Shown one piece after another: positions 36,367-45,468 of a DNA stretch of 56,984 nucleotides. Below the pieces are notes generated by a model that was not told where the DNA came from, did not search any database, and saw only the letters and a list, made by a program, of their open reading frames with translations. The DNA is from Spirochaetales bacterium. Lineage in GTDB: Bacteria > Spirochaetota > Spirochaetia > SZUA-6. The number at the start of each line of letters is the position of its first letter. Position 1 is the stretch's first letter. Position numbers and translations under genes: made by a program. The stretch lies in NCBI GenBank assembly GCA_027021365.1, contig JALUUM010000017.1, positions 1 to 56,984 on the forward strand. Direction: 5' to 3'.

Positions 36367-37533
36367 ATGACACGGAGTGAATGGATTAGGGGGATTTTAG
36401 AAGGTGAAAGGGGATTACCGGTACCACAGCACTGGATGAGCTTCTTTAACAGCGATACCGCAAAACGGCTTACACCGGAATACTGCCATTACGACAACAT
36501 GTGGTGGTACGACGTGTCAGATGAATATGATACCTCGGCAATGGGAAAGGAACAGCTGGACAAATTGATAGCCTTTAATGAATATACAGGCCGCTGTTTT
36601 TCCTGCCTTGGAAAGGGGGCAAACATTTCCTTTGGCCACGGAGGCCCGGGAGAATTCTTCGTTAGAGTAAAGGAATACTCAGACAACGGAATCATCGTCC
36701 AATTCGAGACCGGTGTCCTTGCAAAGATTCAATTCAATCCGTTCTTCTATCACAGCTACAATCATCCCGTTAAATCCATGGAAGACTTAGAGGCCCTTGT
36801 GCTTCCGGATCCGTCTGATCCTCGCCGTTACGAGGGTTTTACCCAGGATGCCGGTTATCTTAAGAGCAGGGGTGAGTTCGTTATGGGATCTTTGAATGGT
36901 TTCTTTTCGGGGCTTCACTATTTTCTAATGGATTACCAGGAAGTTCTGATTTCCTTCATAACAAACCCAGAACTTATTGATGCGATGCTTAGGAAACTTG
37001 GAGAGTGGAATATAACTGCTGCAGAAATGATGATTAAGGTAGGGGCAGACTGCATAGCCTTCTGTGACGATCTCGGTTCAAAGGAGAGCCTTCTTGTATC
37101 ACCGGAACATTACAGGACATTCATAAAACCGTGGCATAAGAACCTGGTAGAGAGGGTTCATCAGTTGGGAGGGTTTGTGCATTTTCACACCCACGGTGCC
37201 AATGCGCAAATCATAGAGGATTTTATAGATTGCGGCTTCGATTTTATAAACCCCTTTGACCCAGAGGAGGGATGGGACATAGAGGAGGTACTAAAAAACT
37301 ACAGCAGGGATTTTGTCGTGGTAGGTGGCTTTCCCACAAAGTTCTGGTACTGGAATGAAGTTAATCAAAATGACTATCTTTTGCATATGGCAGAATTGGG
37401 AAAGAGATATGCAAGATACATTTTCATGGATTCAGGCGGAGTACCGGAAGATGTTTCCAGGGATGACTTTGAAAGGATAATACGGGTAAGCAGAAGGGTA
37501 AGGGGAGTTTCAGACGTACCGGGATGTATATGA
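36367..37533 (+). CDS. UroD-family protein, second paralogue lacking the zinc Cys
   Basis: 388 residues. Starts MTRSEWIRGILEGERGLPVP like UroD-family methyltransferases; RVKEYSDNGIIVQFETG, LNGFFSGLHYFLMDYQEVL, CIAFCDDLGSKESLLVSPEH and YRTFIKPWHKNLVERVHQLG follow the family pattern. At the position of the HxCG zinc motif it reads FHTHGAN, so the cysteine found in the paralogue at 14971 is missing and the metal or acceptor chemistry must differ. True HemE function is unlikely, since the N-terminal Arg-rich substrate motif is absent. It stands near an alpha/beta hydrolase but 70 bases separate them. Function unknown. Confidence 0.75.
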   Translation: MTRSEWIRGILEGERGLPVPQHWMSFFNSDTAKRLTPEYCHYDNMWWYDVSDEYDTSAMGKEQLDKLIAFNEYTGRCFSCLGKGANISFGHGGPGEFFVRVKEYSDNGIIVQFETGVLAKIQFNPFFYHSYNHPVKSMEDLEALVLPDPSDPRRYEGFTQDAGYLKSRGEFVMGSLNGFFSGLHYFLMDYQEVLISFITNPELIDAMLRKLGEWNITAAEMMIKVGADCIAFCDDLGSKESLLVSPEHYRTFIKPWHKNLVERVHQLGGFVHFHTHGANAQIIEDFIDCGFDFINPFDPEEGWDIEEVLKNYSRDFVVVGGFPTKFWYWNEVNQNDYLLHMAELGKRYARYIFMDSGGVPEDVSRDDFERIIRVSRRVRGVSDVPGCI

Positions 37534-37602
37534 TTGATGTATATTTTGGCCTAGGGGCTATTATAAAACCTACTATAGAAGCTGTTAATGGAGACTTAAA
37601 AG

Positions 37603-38427
37603 ATGGAATTAGAAATAATGGGTATTAAAACAAGTTACTGGCAGCATGGAGAGGGTAAACCTATTGTCAATATTCATGGCTACGGGCTTGATCACAGAGT
37701 AATGGAGGGTTGCATAGAACCAGTATTTTCAAAGATAGACAATGCAGATAATGAATGGAAGCGAATATACTTTGACCTTCCTGGCATGGGAACAAGCGAA
37801 GGAGCGGATAAAATTTCCTGCGCAGATGAAATGCTAAGTTTTGTTCTGTCTTTTATAGATAAAATAGTGGGTGATGAAGATTTCATACTTGTCGGTTATT
37901 CATACGGTGGATACCTTGCAAGGGCTGTTGCAGCAAAGAGAGAAAAACAGGTAGATCGACTCTTTCTTTTATGTCCGGTAGTTATACCGGACAAGAGGCG
38001 TAGAAAACTCACCCCTCATACCGTTCTTGAGCATGATTCTGAGTTTATGAACCAGCTTTCAAAGTCTGAGGTTAAAGACTTTGAGGACTTCTTTGTAATC
38101 CAGAACAGGTACACATGGGAGAGGTATCTAAAAGAAATCAAACCTGCCCTGGTGGAGGTGGATAATGATTTTATCAGGAGATACTACAAGGAGGGTTATG
38201 TCTTCTCATTCGATAAGTATGACCAAGGGAAATACTTCGATAACTTTGAAGGACCGACTGTCATTCTTACAGGAAGGCAGGACTCTGTTGTGGGATATGA
38301 GGATGTTTTCCCAATACTGGAACATTATCCTAAGGGGACCTTCATCGTTTTAAATGGAGGCGGCCACAGCCTGCAGATTGAACAGGAATCTGAGTTCAAC
38401 CATATCTTTAGAAACTTATTGTATTAG
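37603..38427 (+). CDS. alpha/beta hydrolase
   Basis: 274 residues, no signal peptide. NIHGYGLDHRVMEG is the oxyanion-hole region, VGYSYGGYLARAVA holds the nucleophilic Ser in a G-x-S-x-G elbow (about residue 103), ILTGRQDSVVGYED supplies the acid and NGGGHSLQIEQ the His, so the triad is complete. The cap region (about 130-210) is rich in charged residues. Substrate unknown: esterase, lactonase and hydrolase roles are all possible. Start chosen at the ATG after TGGAGAC. Confidence 0.82.
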   Translation: MELEIMGIKTSYWQHGEGKPIVNIHGYGLDHRVMEGCIEPVFSKIDNADNEWKRIYFDLPGMGTSEGADKISCADEMLSFVLSFIDKIVGDEDFILVGYSYGGYLARAVAAKREKQVDRLFLLCPVVIPDKRRRKLTPHTVLEHDSEFMNQLSKSEVKDFEDFFVIQNRYTWERYLKEIKPALVEVDNDFIRRYYKEGYVFSFDKYDQGKYFDNFEGPTVILTGRQDSVVGYEDVFPILEHYPKGTFIVLNGGGHSLQIEQESEFNHIFRNLLY

Positions 38428-38499
38428 AACCGTACAATCAAAATAGCAATATTTCCCTTTATACAATTGTGTAATCGTATTATTATTTAGGAGGTGTTC

Positions 38500-38967
38500 A
38501 TGGATAATATTATCGAGATTCTCGAAGAAGAATTCTCAGAAGCCTTTGAGGTCAAGGATAGAAAAGCCCTCAAGAGAACTATCTCTCTGCTCATTGAAAA
38601 TGTAATGGAACGTGAGTATGCAAACAGGCAGTTCACGGAAATGAAGAGTGACATAAAGATTCTTGCCGAAACAATGAAGGAAGGCTTTCGGCAAATCGAC
38701 AAGCGTTTTGAAGCCGTTGACAAGCGATTCGAACAAATTGACAAACGCTTTGAGCAGGTTGACAAACGATTCGAAGAAATGTATCACAACATGGACAAGC
38801 GTTTTGAAGCCGTTGATAAACGTTTCGAACAAATCGACAAGCGTTTTGAGCAGGTTGACAAGCGATTCGAGGATTTAAACAAGCGTATCGGTTTTATGAG
38901 CTGGTTTATACCTACAATAGTTACAGTGTTGTTAACCTTTGTAATGGCAGCTATGAAGTTTCTCTAA
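38500..38967 (+). CDS. heptad-repeat coiled-coil protein with C-terminal membrane anchor (Bdr-like architecture)
   Basis: 155 residues. The ATG at 38500 is 5 bases behind AGGAGG; a GTG at 38494 lies inside that site and is rejected. A charged helical head (about 1-60) is followed by seven-residue repeats of the form DKRFEQV/DKRFEAV (about 67-127), then a single membrane helix (about 133-153, MSWFIPTIVTVLLTFVMAAM). The repeat block is itself duplicated with a 96-base period. Soluble coiled coil plus C-terminal anchor resembles Borrelia Bdr proteins and some phage-derived proteins. It is probably a membrane-tethered oligomer; function unknown. Confidence 0.78.
   Translation: MDNIIEILEEEFSEAFEVKDRKALKRTISLLIENVMEREYANRQFTEMKSDIKILAETMKEGFRQIDKRFEAVDKRFEQIDKRFEQVDKRFEEMYHNMDKRFEAVDKRFEQIDKRFEQVDKRFEDLNKRIGFMSWFIPTIVTVLLTFVMAAMKFL
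38698..38889 (+). repeat. tandem 96-bp duplication made of 21-bp heptad units
   Basis: GACAAGCGTTTTGAAGCCGT starts at 38698 and again at 38794. Each copy holds four 21-base units coding for DKRFE-x-V/I, followed by a diverged fourth segment. Copies differ mostly at third codon positions. Confidence 0.85.
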
Positions 38968-39064
38968 AGCAAATTGAGATTCTAATATTTGTTTTTTCAT
39001 CCTAATGAGATATAATATTTTTAAAAGGTGTAATAAATTTGTGCCTTAAAATGTGGAGTGAGTA

Positions 39065-39709
39065 ATGAAAAAGTTTCTTATTTCCTTAGCAATCTTAGGT
39101 ATGGTAACGGTATCTGTTTCAGCATTAAATACGAGTGCCAAATTCGGAGCAATTATTGGTGTTGGTTTTGTAGATTCACCCACTGTAAAAGATATTGTTA
39201 ACGAGATAGATAAAGGTGTAAATTTCAAACCCGGTATCGAATTTGGTTTGAAGGTAGATAGAATTGGTTTCGGGATTAGTTCTCTACTCATGTTCAACAG
39301 AACAGAGAGTATAGATCCTAACCTTAACTGGAATTGGGCCTTTGATTGGATAAGCACAATAAATATCGGATATCATTTTGCAAAGAGTTGGTATCTTCTC
39401 GATCCCTTCATCGAAGCCGGTATAGGAGCTGCAGGCAGGGTTGATTTAAACCCGGATGATAACCCCATGGATCAGACAAACTGTATTGAGTCTGGAAACC
39501 TTAACTGTCCCGACCATAATAATATACTTGGCCTTTCCATAGTGAATTATTTTGCTGCAGGACTTTCACTCAGGATACGTATGCTCTACATAACGGGGAA
39601 ATTGAGCTACTGGCCTCTCAATTCACCTCCACCTGCAACTCAATTCCAGCCCTATCCGTTGAAGCAGTTTCAGTTCACAGTTTCTGCTGGTTTAGTTTTA
39701 GGGAAATAA
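39065..39709 (+). CDS. outer-membrane beta-barrel-type protein
   Basis: 214 residues with a signal peptide (about 1-20, FLISLAILGMVTVSVSA). The mature part alternates polar and hydrophobic residues in short strands ending in aromatic residues (FGAIIGVGFVDS, GIEFGLKVDRIGFGISSLLM, TINIGYHFAKSWYLLDPFIE, LSLRIRMLYITGKLSYWPL) and ends with a C-terminal strand FQFTVSAGLVLGK, as in small outer-membrane barrels of spirochaetes. The last residue is not Phe or Trp, so the family is uncertain. Ribosome-binding site GGAGTGAG is well placed. Single-gene unit. Confidence 0.65.
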   Translation: MKKFLISLAILGMVTVSVSALNTSAKFGAIIGVGFVDSPTVKDIVNEIDKGVNFKPGIEFGLKVDRIGFGISSLLMFNRTESIDPNLNWNWAFDWISTINIGYHFAKSWYLLDPFIEAGIGAAGRVDLNPDDNPMDQTNCIESGNLNCPDHNNILGLSIVNYFAAGLSLRIRMLYITGKLSYWPLNSPPPATQFQPYPLKQFQFTVSAGLVLGK

Positions 39710-39806
39710 CATGAACCTTGACAAAGCTGAAATGGATGTCCATTATCCGATGCAATTTGATTAACATGGATAATTTTTTTATTATTTCAGTAATGGGAAT
39801 TTATCG

Positions 39807-41369
39807 ATGAAAAAGGATTTTGATGTAATTGTTATTGGTTCGGGAGCAGGAGGCTTAACTGCATCTGTGGCACTGGCACAGGCTGGAATGAAAGTTCTCG
39901 TATGTGAAAGGCATGAGGTGCCGGGCGGTTGGTGTCATAGTTTCTCTCTGGAAGGTTTTACTTTTTCTCCCGGGGTCCACTATGTGGGCGAGCTCAATAA
40001 GGGCGGTTCGTTAAGAGAGATACTGGAGGGCCTGGGGATTTCAGGTGAGATCAGCTTTTATGAACTGAATCCAAAGGGATACGACCACATTTTTCTGGGA
40101 GAAAGAAGATTCGATTTTCCTGCGGGTAAGGAAAACCTTATAGAGTATCTTGCAGATCAATTTCCGAAAGAGAAAAAGGGTATAAAGAATTATATAGATA
40201 CCGTATCCGGTATGATAGAATCACTTACCGCTATGGGAGATTCCTCTCCACACAAAATGAAGCCTCTTGATGCAATGAAAACTCTTAAATGGGGATTGCG
40301 TTCAGGAAAAGACCTGATTGAAAAGTATATTTCTGATCCTTTTCTAAAGGGTGTTCTCTCAGGGCAGAGTGGTGACCACGGACTTCCCCCTTCACAGGTA
40401 TCTGCCTTTGTTCATGCAGGTATCACAAATCACTACCTGAACGGTGGATACTACCCGGCCGGCGGAGGCCATGCGATACCAAGGGCACTGATAAGGGCGT
40501 TAAAGAGGGCAGGCGGCGAAATACTTTTAAATGCACCGGTGGAAAGAATCATTCTAAATGGGAAAAAGGTAGGCGGGGTTAAGCTGGCTGACGGGAGAGT
40601 AATAACAAGCAGGTATGTGGTAAGCAATGCAGACCCCGAAGTTACATTCGGAAAGTTGATAGGCAGAGAATTCTTAAGTGGTAAGCTAAGAAGGAAACTG
40701 GACAGGGTTAAATACTCTGTATCCGGGCTTTCACTCTTTCTGGCAGTAGATATGGATTTGCAGGAAGCAGGGCTCGATTCCGGAAACTTCTGGTTCTACG
40801 ATAATGAGGATGTCGATTCGATTTACAGATTGGGAATGACCGATTACATAATGAAGGCAAATAAACCGCTTTCCTTCTTTTTGAATGTAACAAGCCTTAA
40901 GGATCCTTCAAAAGTGAAGAATGGCATACACACATGTGAGGTATTTACATTTGTAAGTTTTGCACCTTTCAGAAAATGGGTAAACAGTCGGCATGGTTCG
41001 AGGCCCCCCGAATATGAAAAGACTAAAGAGCTTCTTATGTCCAAGATGCTGAAGGCTCTCGATGAAAGAATCCCCGGTCTAAGCAATCACGTGGTAATGA
41101 AAAATCTTGGCACCCCACTTACCAATCTACACTTCTTAAACACTACCTACGGCAACCTGTATGGGATTGCAAAGACAAAAAACCAGGTTGGGCCCTTTGC
41201 ATTCAACGTAAAATCGGAGATTGATGGTTTGTACCTCTGCGGGGCAAGTACCGTGAGTCACGGGGTTGCAGGTGTTATCCAGTCAGGCCTTGCTGCGGCA
41301 TCGAAATTGCTGCACTGCAGGAAGGATGAACTTTTAAACCAGAAGGGACCTGAGGTTGAAATTAAGTAA
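39807..41369 (+). CDS. FAD-dependent oxidoreductase, CrtI/RetSat family
   Basis: 520 residues. FDVIVIGSGAGGLTASVALA, then VLVCERHEVPGGWCHSFSLE, is the dinucleotide-binding motif of phytoene-desaturase-like enzymes. FSPGVHYVGELNKGGSLREI and the C-terminal block GLYLCGASTVSHGVAGVIQS (second FAD contact) place it near all-trans-retinol saturase and CrtI/CrtN relatives. The substrate is probably a polyprenyl or carotenoid-like lipid; the nearby IspH/prenyltransferase fusion is consistent but 3.6 kb away. A pI-raising basic stretch (LRRKLDRVKYSV) may touch membranes. No partner carotenoid genes are in the window. Confidence 0.82.
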   Translation: MKKDFDVIVIGSGAGGLTASVALAQAGMKVLVCERHEVPGGWCHSFSLEGFTFSPGVHYVGELNKGGSLREILEGLGISGEISFYELNPKGYDHIFLGERRFDFPAGKENLIEYLADQFPKEKKGIKNYIDTVSGMIESLTAMGDSSPHKMKPLDAMKTLKWGLRSGKDLIEKYISDPFLKGVLSGQSGDHGLPPSQVSAFVHAGITNHYLNGGYYPAGGGHAIPRALIRALKRAGGEILLNAPVERIILNGKKVGGVKLADGRVITSRYVVSNADPEVTFGKLIGREFLSGKLRRKLDRVKYSVSGLSLFLAVDMDLQEAGLDSGNFWFYDNEDVDSIYRLGMTDYIMKANKPLSFFLNVTSLKDPSKVKNGIHTCEVFTFVSFAPFRKWVNSRHGSRPPEYEKTKELLMSKMLKALDERIPGLSNHVVMKNLGTPLTNLHFLNTTYGNLYGIAKTKNQVGPFAFNVKSEIDGLYLCGASTVSHGVAGVIQSGLAAASKLLHCRKDELLNQKGPEVEIK

Positions 41370-41395
41370 TCCGGTGGATAATCCGGTGAGAGTTG

Positions 41396-41876
41396 TTATT
41401 TCTTGTCTATACAATTTATATAAATAGGACTCGACCAGGCTTGACCTCCGTTTAATTGACAGACGCGCACCCAGTATGGATGACATCCTAAGCCAGCCTT
41501 TACATCAAATGTGGCAACTGATTTGTTTGCCCGATTCGGATATGCTAACCCCAACTTTCCTGTATGATCATCACTAAGCCCTTCCCCCAACATGCGCAAC
41601 TGCCACAACATCTTTTCTTCTCTCGAAAGTTTTCCATAACTCACTAATGGGAAAATGGTCAGTATCTATGTCACTATAGTCATCTGACATTGCATGTGAA
41701 CTTCTATAAATCGTATCACTATCATTTACATAGTATATATTGAAATCACCCCCTCCCAAGCGAAACACTGACCATTCAAAGGGAATTTCCATATCACAGG
41801 AAAGCCTCCTGCAAATAAGTATACGGCTTCCCTCATCACAACCAAATTCCCCTGCAGTATAAATTATCTTTTTTTA
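41396..41876 (-). pseudogene. DUF3604-family protein, decayed
   Basis: Two overlapping frames hold pieces of one protein. The upstream piece (to about 41574) has PFEWSVFRLGGGDFNIYYVN, then SSHAMSDDYSDIDTDHFPIS and DVVAVAHVGG. The downstream piece has LSDDHTGKLGLAYPN and ends PYWVRVCQLNGGQAWSSPIY. In DUF3604 proteins the phrases ...FAHVGGRYAD..., GSDDHTGRPG and PYWVRV...AWSSPI occur in this order but far apart, so a large internal deletion plus a frameshift has occurred. The N-terminus is also missing. Confidence 0.6.
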
Positions 41877-42112
41877 TAAAAAAGTTTCCTGTTATTATTG
41901 GTGTATCATTATATATTCTTGCTGAGCCAGTATCGAATTTATAATGATCAACTCAGACATCCATTTCTCTCCTCATTTTAAAACCAATGAAGCAATATGG
42001 TAATTAATCTATTATCATATTTCATTCAGGGAAACAATGGAATATGTCCTATTTAGCTACTACCTACAAAAACCTTGAATAAATCAATTAAATTACAAAC
42101 CGGAGGAGAGAA

Positions 42113-42328
42113 ATGAGTAAATATAAATATGAAGTAATCATATATTGGAGCAATGAAGATAATGCATTTATTGCTGAACTACCTGAACTTCCGGGATGTA
42201 TGGCTGATGGGCCTACCTATGAAGAAGCCTTAAAAAACGTACAAATTGTAATCGAAGAATGGATAGAAACTGTAAAATCCGCTGGAAGAGAAATTCCTAC
42301 TCCTCCTGGTAAGCTAATGTATGACTAA
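42113..42328 (+). CDS. HicB-family protein, solitary
   Basis: 71 residues behind a strong site (GGAGGAGAGAA). The sequence YEVIIYWSNEDNAFIAELPE, then LPGCMADGPTYEEALKNVQ and IEEWIETVKSAGREIPTPP, is the HicB partial RNase H-like fold found in type II antitoxins. No HicA toxin (about 60 residues with a conserved His) is present on either side, and there is no DNA-binding extension. It may be an orphan antitoxin left after loss of hicA, or a small HicB-like protein with another role. Confidence 0.85.
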   Translation: MSKYKYEVIIYWSNEDNAFIAELPELPGCMADGPTYEEALKNVQIVIEEWIETVKSAGREIPTPPGKLMYD

Positions 42329-42413
42329 TTTCTACTATCATACACCCATATCTTATAGAAAGGTTGGATCAGCTTACACTTTGTAAAAAGGACATGGTTG
42401 CTTTAGTATAAAA

Positions 42414-44354
42414 TTACACTTCAAGCTCGAACTGGTAACGTTTTTCAGCATAGTTTGTTACCAGCCTGAATATAACAACAGCTGCAAACAGGGCTATAAA
42501 AAGAAGCACCAGTCCTGCCATGAATGAAGGTACTCCCGATTTAACAAGGAGGTAACCGATAAAACCAATCAATCCAAAGGCCACTATATTGGAAGCAGAA
42601 CCTGCAAGTACATTCATGTTCTGTTTCATCGCCTGCTGGGGATGAGTCCAGTTCAGAATCGGCCTTCTTAAATCAAAGTATATATTTATAGAAAAGGCCA
42701 GCGTTATAAGAAAGAATCCTCCGGGCACTATATAGAAGAGAGCGCTTACAGGCAGGCTGAATAACAGGTAGATAAGTACGGTATCCATTATGTATGCGGG
42801 ATAGAAAAGGAGAAGCTGAAAGAGCCATTTTGATACTATATGCGTCCTGCCTGAAATCGGAAGTGCAAGGCTTAAGTAGAAACTCTTTCCCTCTCTCGAG
42901 ACACTCGTTGCAGCTACGCCGTTTAATGCCATCATAAGCGCGAGCACTCCAAAAACCAGGAGGCCGCTTACGCTCGACTGGGATATAAAGAGGTTCAATG
43001 TGCCTATCACATTTCCGGGTGAAACAAACTTGAAGATCACAAGAAGAATCGGCACCAACAGTACCTCACCGACAGCTTCGAAAATAAAGGTGGAATTTGA
43101 TACGAGGATTTTCCACTCCTTTAATATGAGGCTTGCCGTTAAACCCTTTGCCGGAAGGGGTATTTTCGAGGTTACAAGCGTTCCGGAGGGGGGCGCTTTT
43201 TCTCTTTGAACTCTTTGAAAAAGCGCGGAGACGAGCCTGAAACCTCCCCGTTTCAGACCCTTGGCAGGTGATTCGCTTCGCCTGGAAAAATCGCCCATGT
43301 ACGTTGCGTGGAGGGGTAGAAGGGCGGCAAGAATCAATATAAGGGATGATAGAATTGAGTACAGATACATAGGAGAACCGGTTGTAGTGAAAGTTTCCGA
43401 AAACCAGTTAATGGGAGGAAGCAGGCGCGAGAGCTGGCTGTAGATGTCGGGAAGCTCGTTCAGGCTTGCAAAGGTTTTACCGACGTTACCGTTCATGGCG
43501 CGGGAGAGGAAAGCCTGAAGTGCAAGGATGGCGAAGAGGCCTGCTACCATGCCGAGGAGCTCAAAGGCTGTTTTGTATCGAGCCACATTTACGGCGCGGG
43601 AGATCAGAAAGACAAAGAGCAAACCGAGAGCCATGGGGATGAGCGGCCCGAATAGAGTAGCCGAGAGTGTCGATACCAGGATACCGGTTGAAAATCGTAG
43701 AGCCCTTGCAAAGACAACCACGGCTGGAAGAAAGACTACAAGGTGAATCGGCAGGAGGTAAAGATATATCACCATGGCCTTTGCGGTGATGATATCACGG
43801 GTTTTCAGGGGTAGTGGTATAAGGATGGCGGTGTCTTCAGAGTAGTAGAGGACGGACAGAATGATGGGAATGCCGAAGAAAAAAATCAGCATCCAGCTTA
43901 AAAGGATACCGTAGAATATGACAAGCTGGGGGCTACCCAGATTGATTCCAAGAATAAAGATGCGCATGTAGAGCAGGTAGAGCATTCCTATGAGGGTGCT
44001 TCCGCCGACTGCGATTCCTACGACCGCCATAAGGAAAACCCAAATCTTTTCCTTTCTGAAGCTTTCCTTTCTTCCACCTGGCGAGAGCCATGTCGTTCCC
44101 AGTATTATTGCCTTTACTATGAGAAGGGCTTTGGGGATTTTGGGGATTCTTGCGGCTTTTGTGCCCGCGCCTTTTGCGGCTTTGGCACCTAAAGGTTTTG
44201 CATTTGTACCTTGTGAACCTTGTGTGCCTTTTGCACCTTTTGTGGCTTTTTCGCCCGCAGGTTTAGCTCCTGCACCTTGTGCACCGGCAGAGTTGGCTCC
44301 CGCAGATTTAGCTCCCGCACCTTTTGTACCGGCAGAGTTAGATTTAGAGTTCAT
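42414..44354 (-). CDS. ABC-2-type export permease with low-complexity N-terminus
   Basis: 646 residues from the ATG at 44354, chosen because GAGGG lies about 9 bases upstream; an ATG 15 bases earlier is possible. Residues about 1-65 consist of short Ala/Gly/Lys/Ser units (AGAKSAGANSAGAQGAGAKP and similar), unlike any part of related permeases. The rest has at least twelve hydrophobic segments, with motifs such as LYYSEDTAILIPLPLKTRDI and SREGKSFYLSLALPISGRTH, the two matching half-domains of large ABC-2 permeases that handle drugs, lipids or peptides. It overlaps the ATPase gene by 11 bases, so the two are one exporter. Substrate unknown. Confidence 0.82.
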   Translation of the reverse strand: MNSKSNSAGTKGAGAKSAGANSAGAQGAGAKPAGEKATKGAKGTQGSQGTNAKPLGAKAAKGAGTKAARIPKIPKALLIVKAIILGTTWLSPGGRKESFRKEKIWVFLMAVVGIAVGGSTLIGMLYLLYMRIFILGINLGSPQLVIFYGILLSWMLIFFFGIPIILSVLYYSEDTAILIPLPLKTRDIITAKAMVIYLYLLPIHLVVFLPAVVVFARALRFSTGILVSTLSATLFGPLIPMALGLLFVFLISRAVNVARYKTAFELLGMVAGLFAILALQAFLSRAMNGNVGKTFASLNELPDIYSQLSRLLPPINWFSETFTTTGSPMYLYSILSSLILILAALLPLHATYMGDFSRRSESPAKGLKRGGFRLVSALFQRVQREKAPPSGTLVTSKIPLPAKGLTASLILKEWKILVSNSTFIFEAVGEVLLVPILLVIFKFVSPGNVIGTLNLFISQSSVSGLLVFGVLALMMALNGVAATSVSREGKSFYLSLALPISGRTHIVSKWLFQLLLFYPAYIMDTVLIYLLFSLPVSALFYIVPGGFFLITLAFSINIYFDLRRPILNWTHPQQAMKQNMNVLAGSASNIVAFGLIGFIGYLLVKSGVPSFMAGLVLLFIALFAAVVIFRLVTNYAEKRYQFELEV

Positions 44355-45099
44355 AATCGTGGCCCTCATCCTTTAATGAATCTGTGAGTTCAAGAAAGAT
44401 TCTTTCAAGGCTTGCACTCCTCTCTCCGCTATCCCTTCTAAGTTCACTCAAGGGAGCTGCGGCTATCAGGCTTCCCTTTCCAATTATCCCTACCCTGTCG
44501 CAGAGTTTTTCCGCCACCTCCATAACATGGGTGGAGAAGAAGACAGTCCGACCCTCATTGCAGTAACTTCTTAGCTTCTCCTTAAGGCGGAAGGAAGCCT
44601 TTGGATCCAGCCCAACAATCGGTTCATCCAAGATAAGCACCTCGGGTTCATGAATAAGGGATGCAATTATTGCAAGCTTCTGCCGCATACCGTGGGAGTA
44701 TGAGGATACGATGTCGTTTAAAGCCTCTTTCAGTTCGAAGTACTCTGCAAGTTCATAGATTACAGACCTCTTCTCTGGTGGAATTTCAAATACATCAGCT
44801 ATGAATGACAAAAACTGGATACCCCTCATCTTCTCATAGAAGACAGGTTCATCCGGCACATAGCCGATTATTCTCTTAGCCTCAAGGGGTTTTTCCCGTA
44901 TGTCGATTCCATTGATAGTTATCCTTCCCGAATCAGGCTTAAGAAGCCCTGTCATCATCTTTATTGTGGTAGTCTTTCCTGCCCCATTGGGGCCAAGAAA
45001 ACCGAAAAGCTCCCCGCTTTCTATTTCCATGGATAGGTTCTTAACAGCTTCAACCCTTCCGTTATCATAGCTTTTAGAAACATCGAAAAACTGAATCAT
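44344..45099 (-). CDS. ABC transporter ATPase
   Basis: 251 residues. Walker A GPNGAGKTTTIKMM, Q-loop in GYVPDEPVFYEKM, signature SYSHGMRQKLAIIASLIHEP, Walker B VLILDEPIVGLDP, H-loop FFSTHVMEV: all intact. The SYSHGM form of the signature and the EPIVGLDP D-loop are typical of export-type ATPases (drug or lipid exporters, DrrA/YhcG group). Strong ribosome-binding site (CGGAGGGTGT). Coupled to the permease gene at its 3' end. Confidence 0.93.
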   Translation of the reverse strand: MIQFFDVSKSYDNGRVEAVKNLSMEIESGELFGFLGPNGAGKTTTIKMMTGLLKPDSGRITINGIDIREKPLEAKRIIGYVPDEPVFYEKMRGIQFLSFIADVFEIPPEKRSVIYELAEYFELKEALNDIVSSYSHGMRQKLAIIASLIHEPEVLILDEPIVGLDPKASFRLKEKLRSYCNEGRTVFFSTHVMEVAEKLCDRVGIIGKGSLIAAAPLSELRRDSGERSASLERIFLELTDSLKDEGHDYEL

Positions 45100-45468
45100 A
45101 CACCCTCCGTCTATTGCCGTTTTTCCATTGTCTTTCGTTTATTACCGTCCGTTTTTTTACTCTCCACCAATAACCTTACGTCTATTACTCTCCGCTCATT
45201 AGAGGTATACAATTAGAGGGTCAAATTATTCAAGGCGGTTATCATGGAATAGGGGTTTATTTTGTGTTTATCGGGGATTAGATTGATATGGAAGCATAAT
45301 GAACATTTTTGAAAGTATGTGAAGGTACGGTAGAAGAAATCCTAAAACCCTTCAATCTTATTGATTTCCGGTATAGGTTGGCAGAGACTGAGCATCCTGC
45401 TCCTATCTGTGCAAGCATGATTAAAATAAATATTTGCCTCTAAAGGAAAAATGAAATAAAATAGTATT
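45100..45468. other. intergenic region with micro-repeats and a possible gene remnant
   Basis: Next to the ATPase start, units like CGTCTATTGCCGT, CGTTTATTACCGT and CGTCTATTACTCTCCG repeat imperfectly (45108-45195). Around 45315-45440 the plus strand has an open stretch reading VCEGTVEEILKPFNLIDFRY, then RLAETEHPAPICASMI, with no start codon; it may be a gene fragment but no family was recognised. Confidence 0.35.

Noticed and set aside
38698..38889. Regular 21-base repeats suggesting a CRISPR-like array
   Set aside because: Repeats are contiguous, codon-phased and code for heptads; there are no spacers and no cas genes.
43990..44376. 128-codon plus-strand frame rich in Ala and Pro
   Set aside because: It is the reverse-strand image of the Ala/Gly/Lys repeats of the ABC permease.
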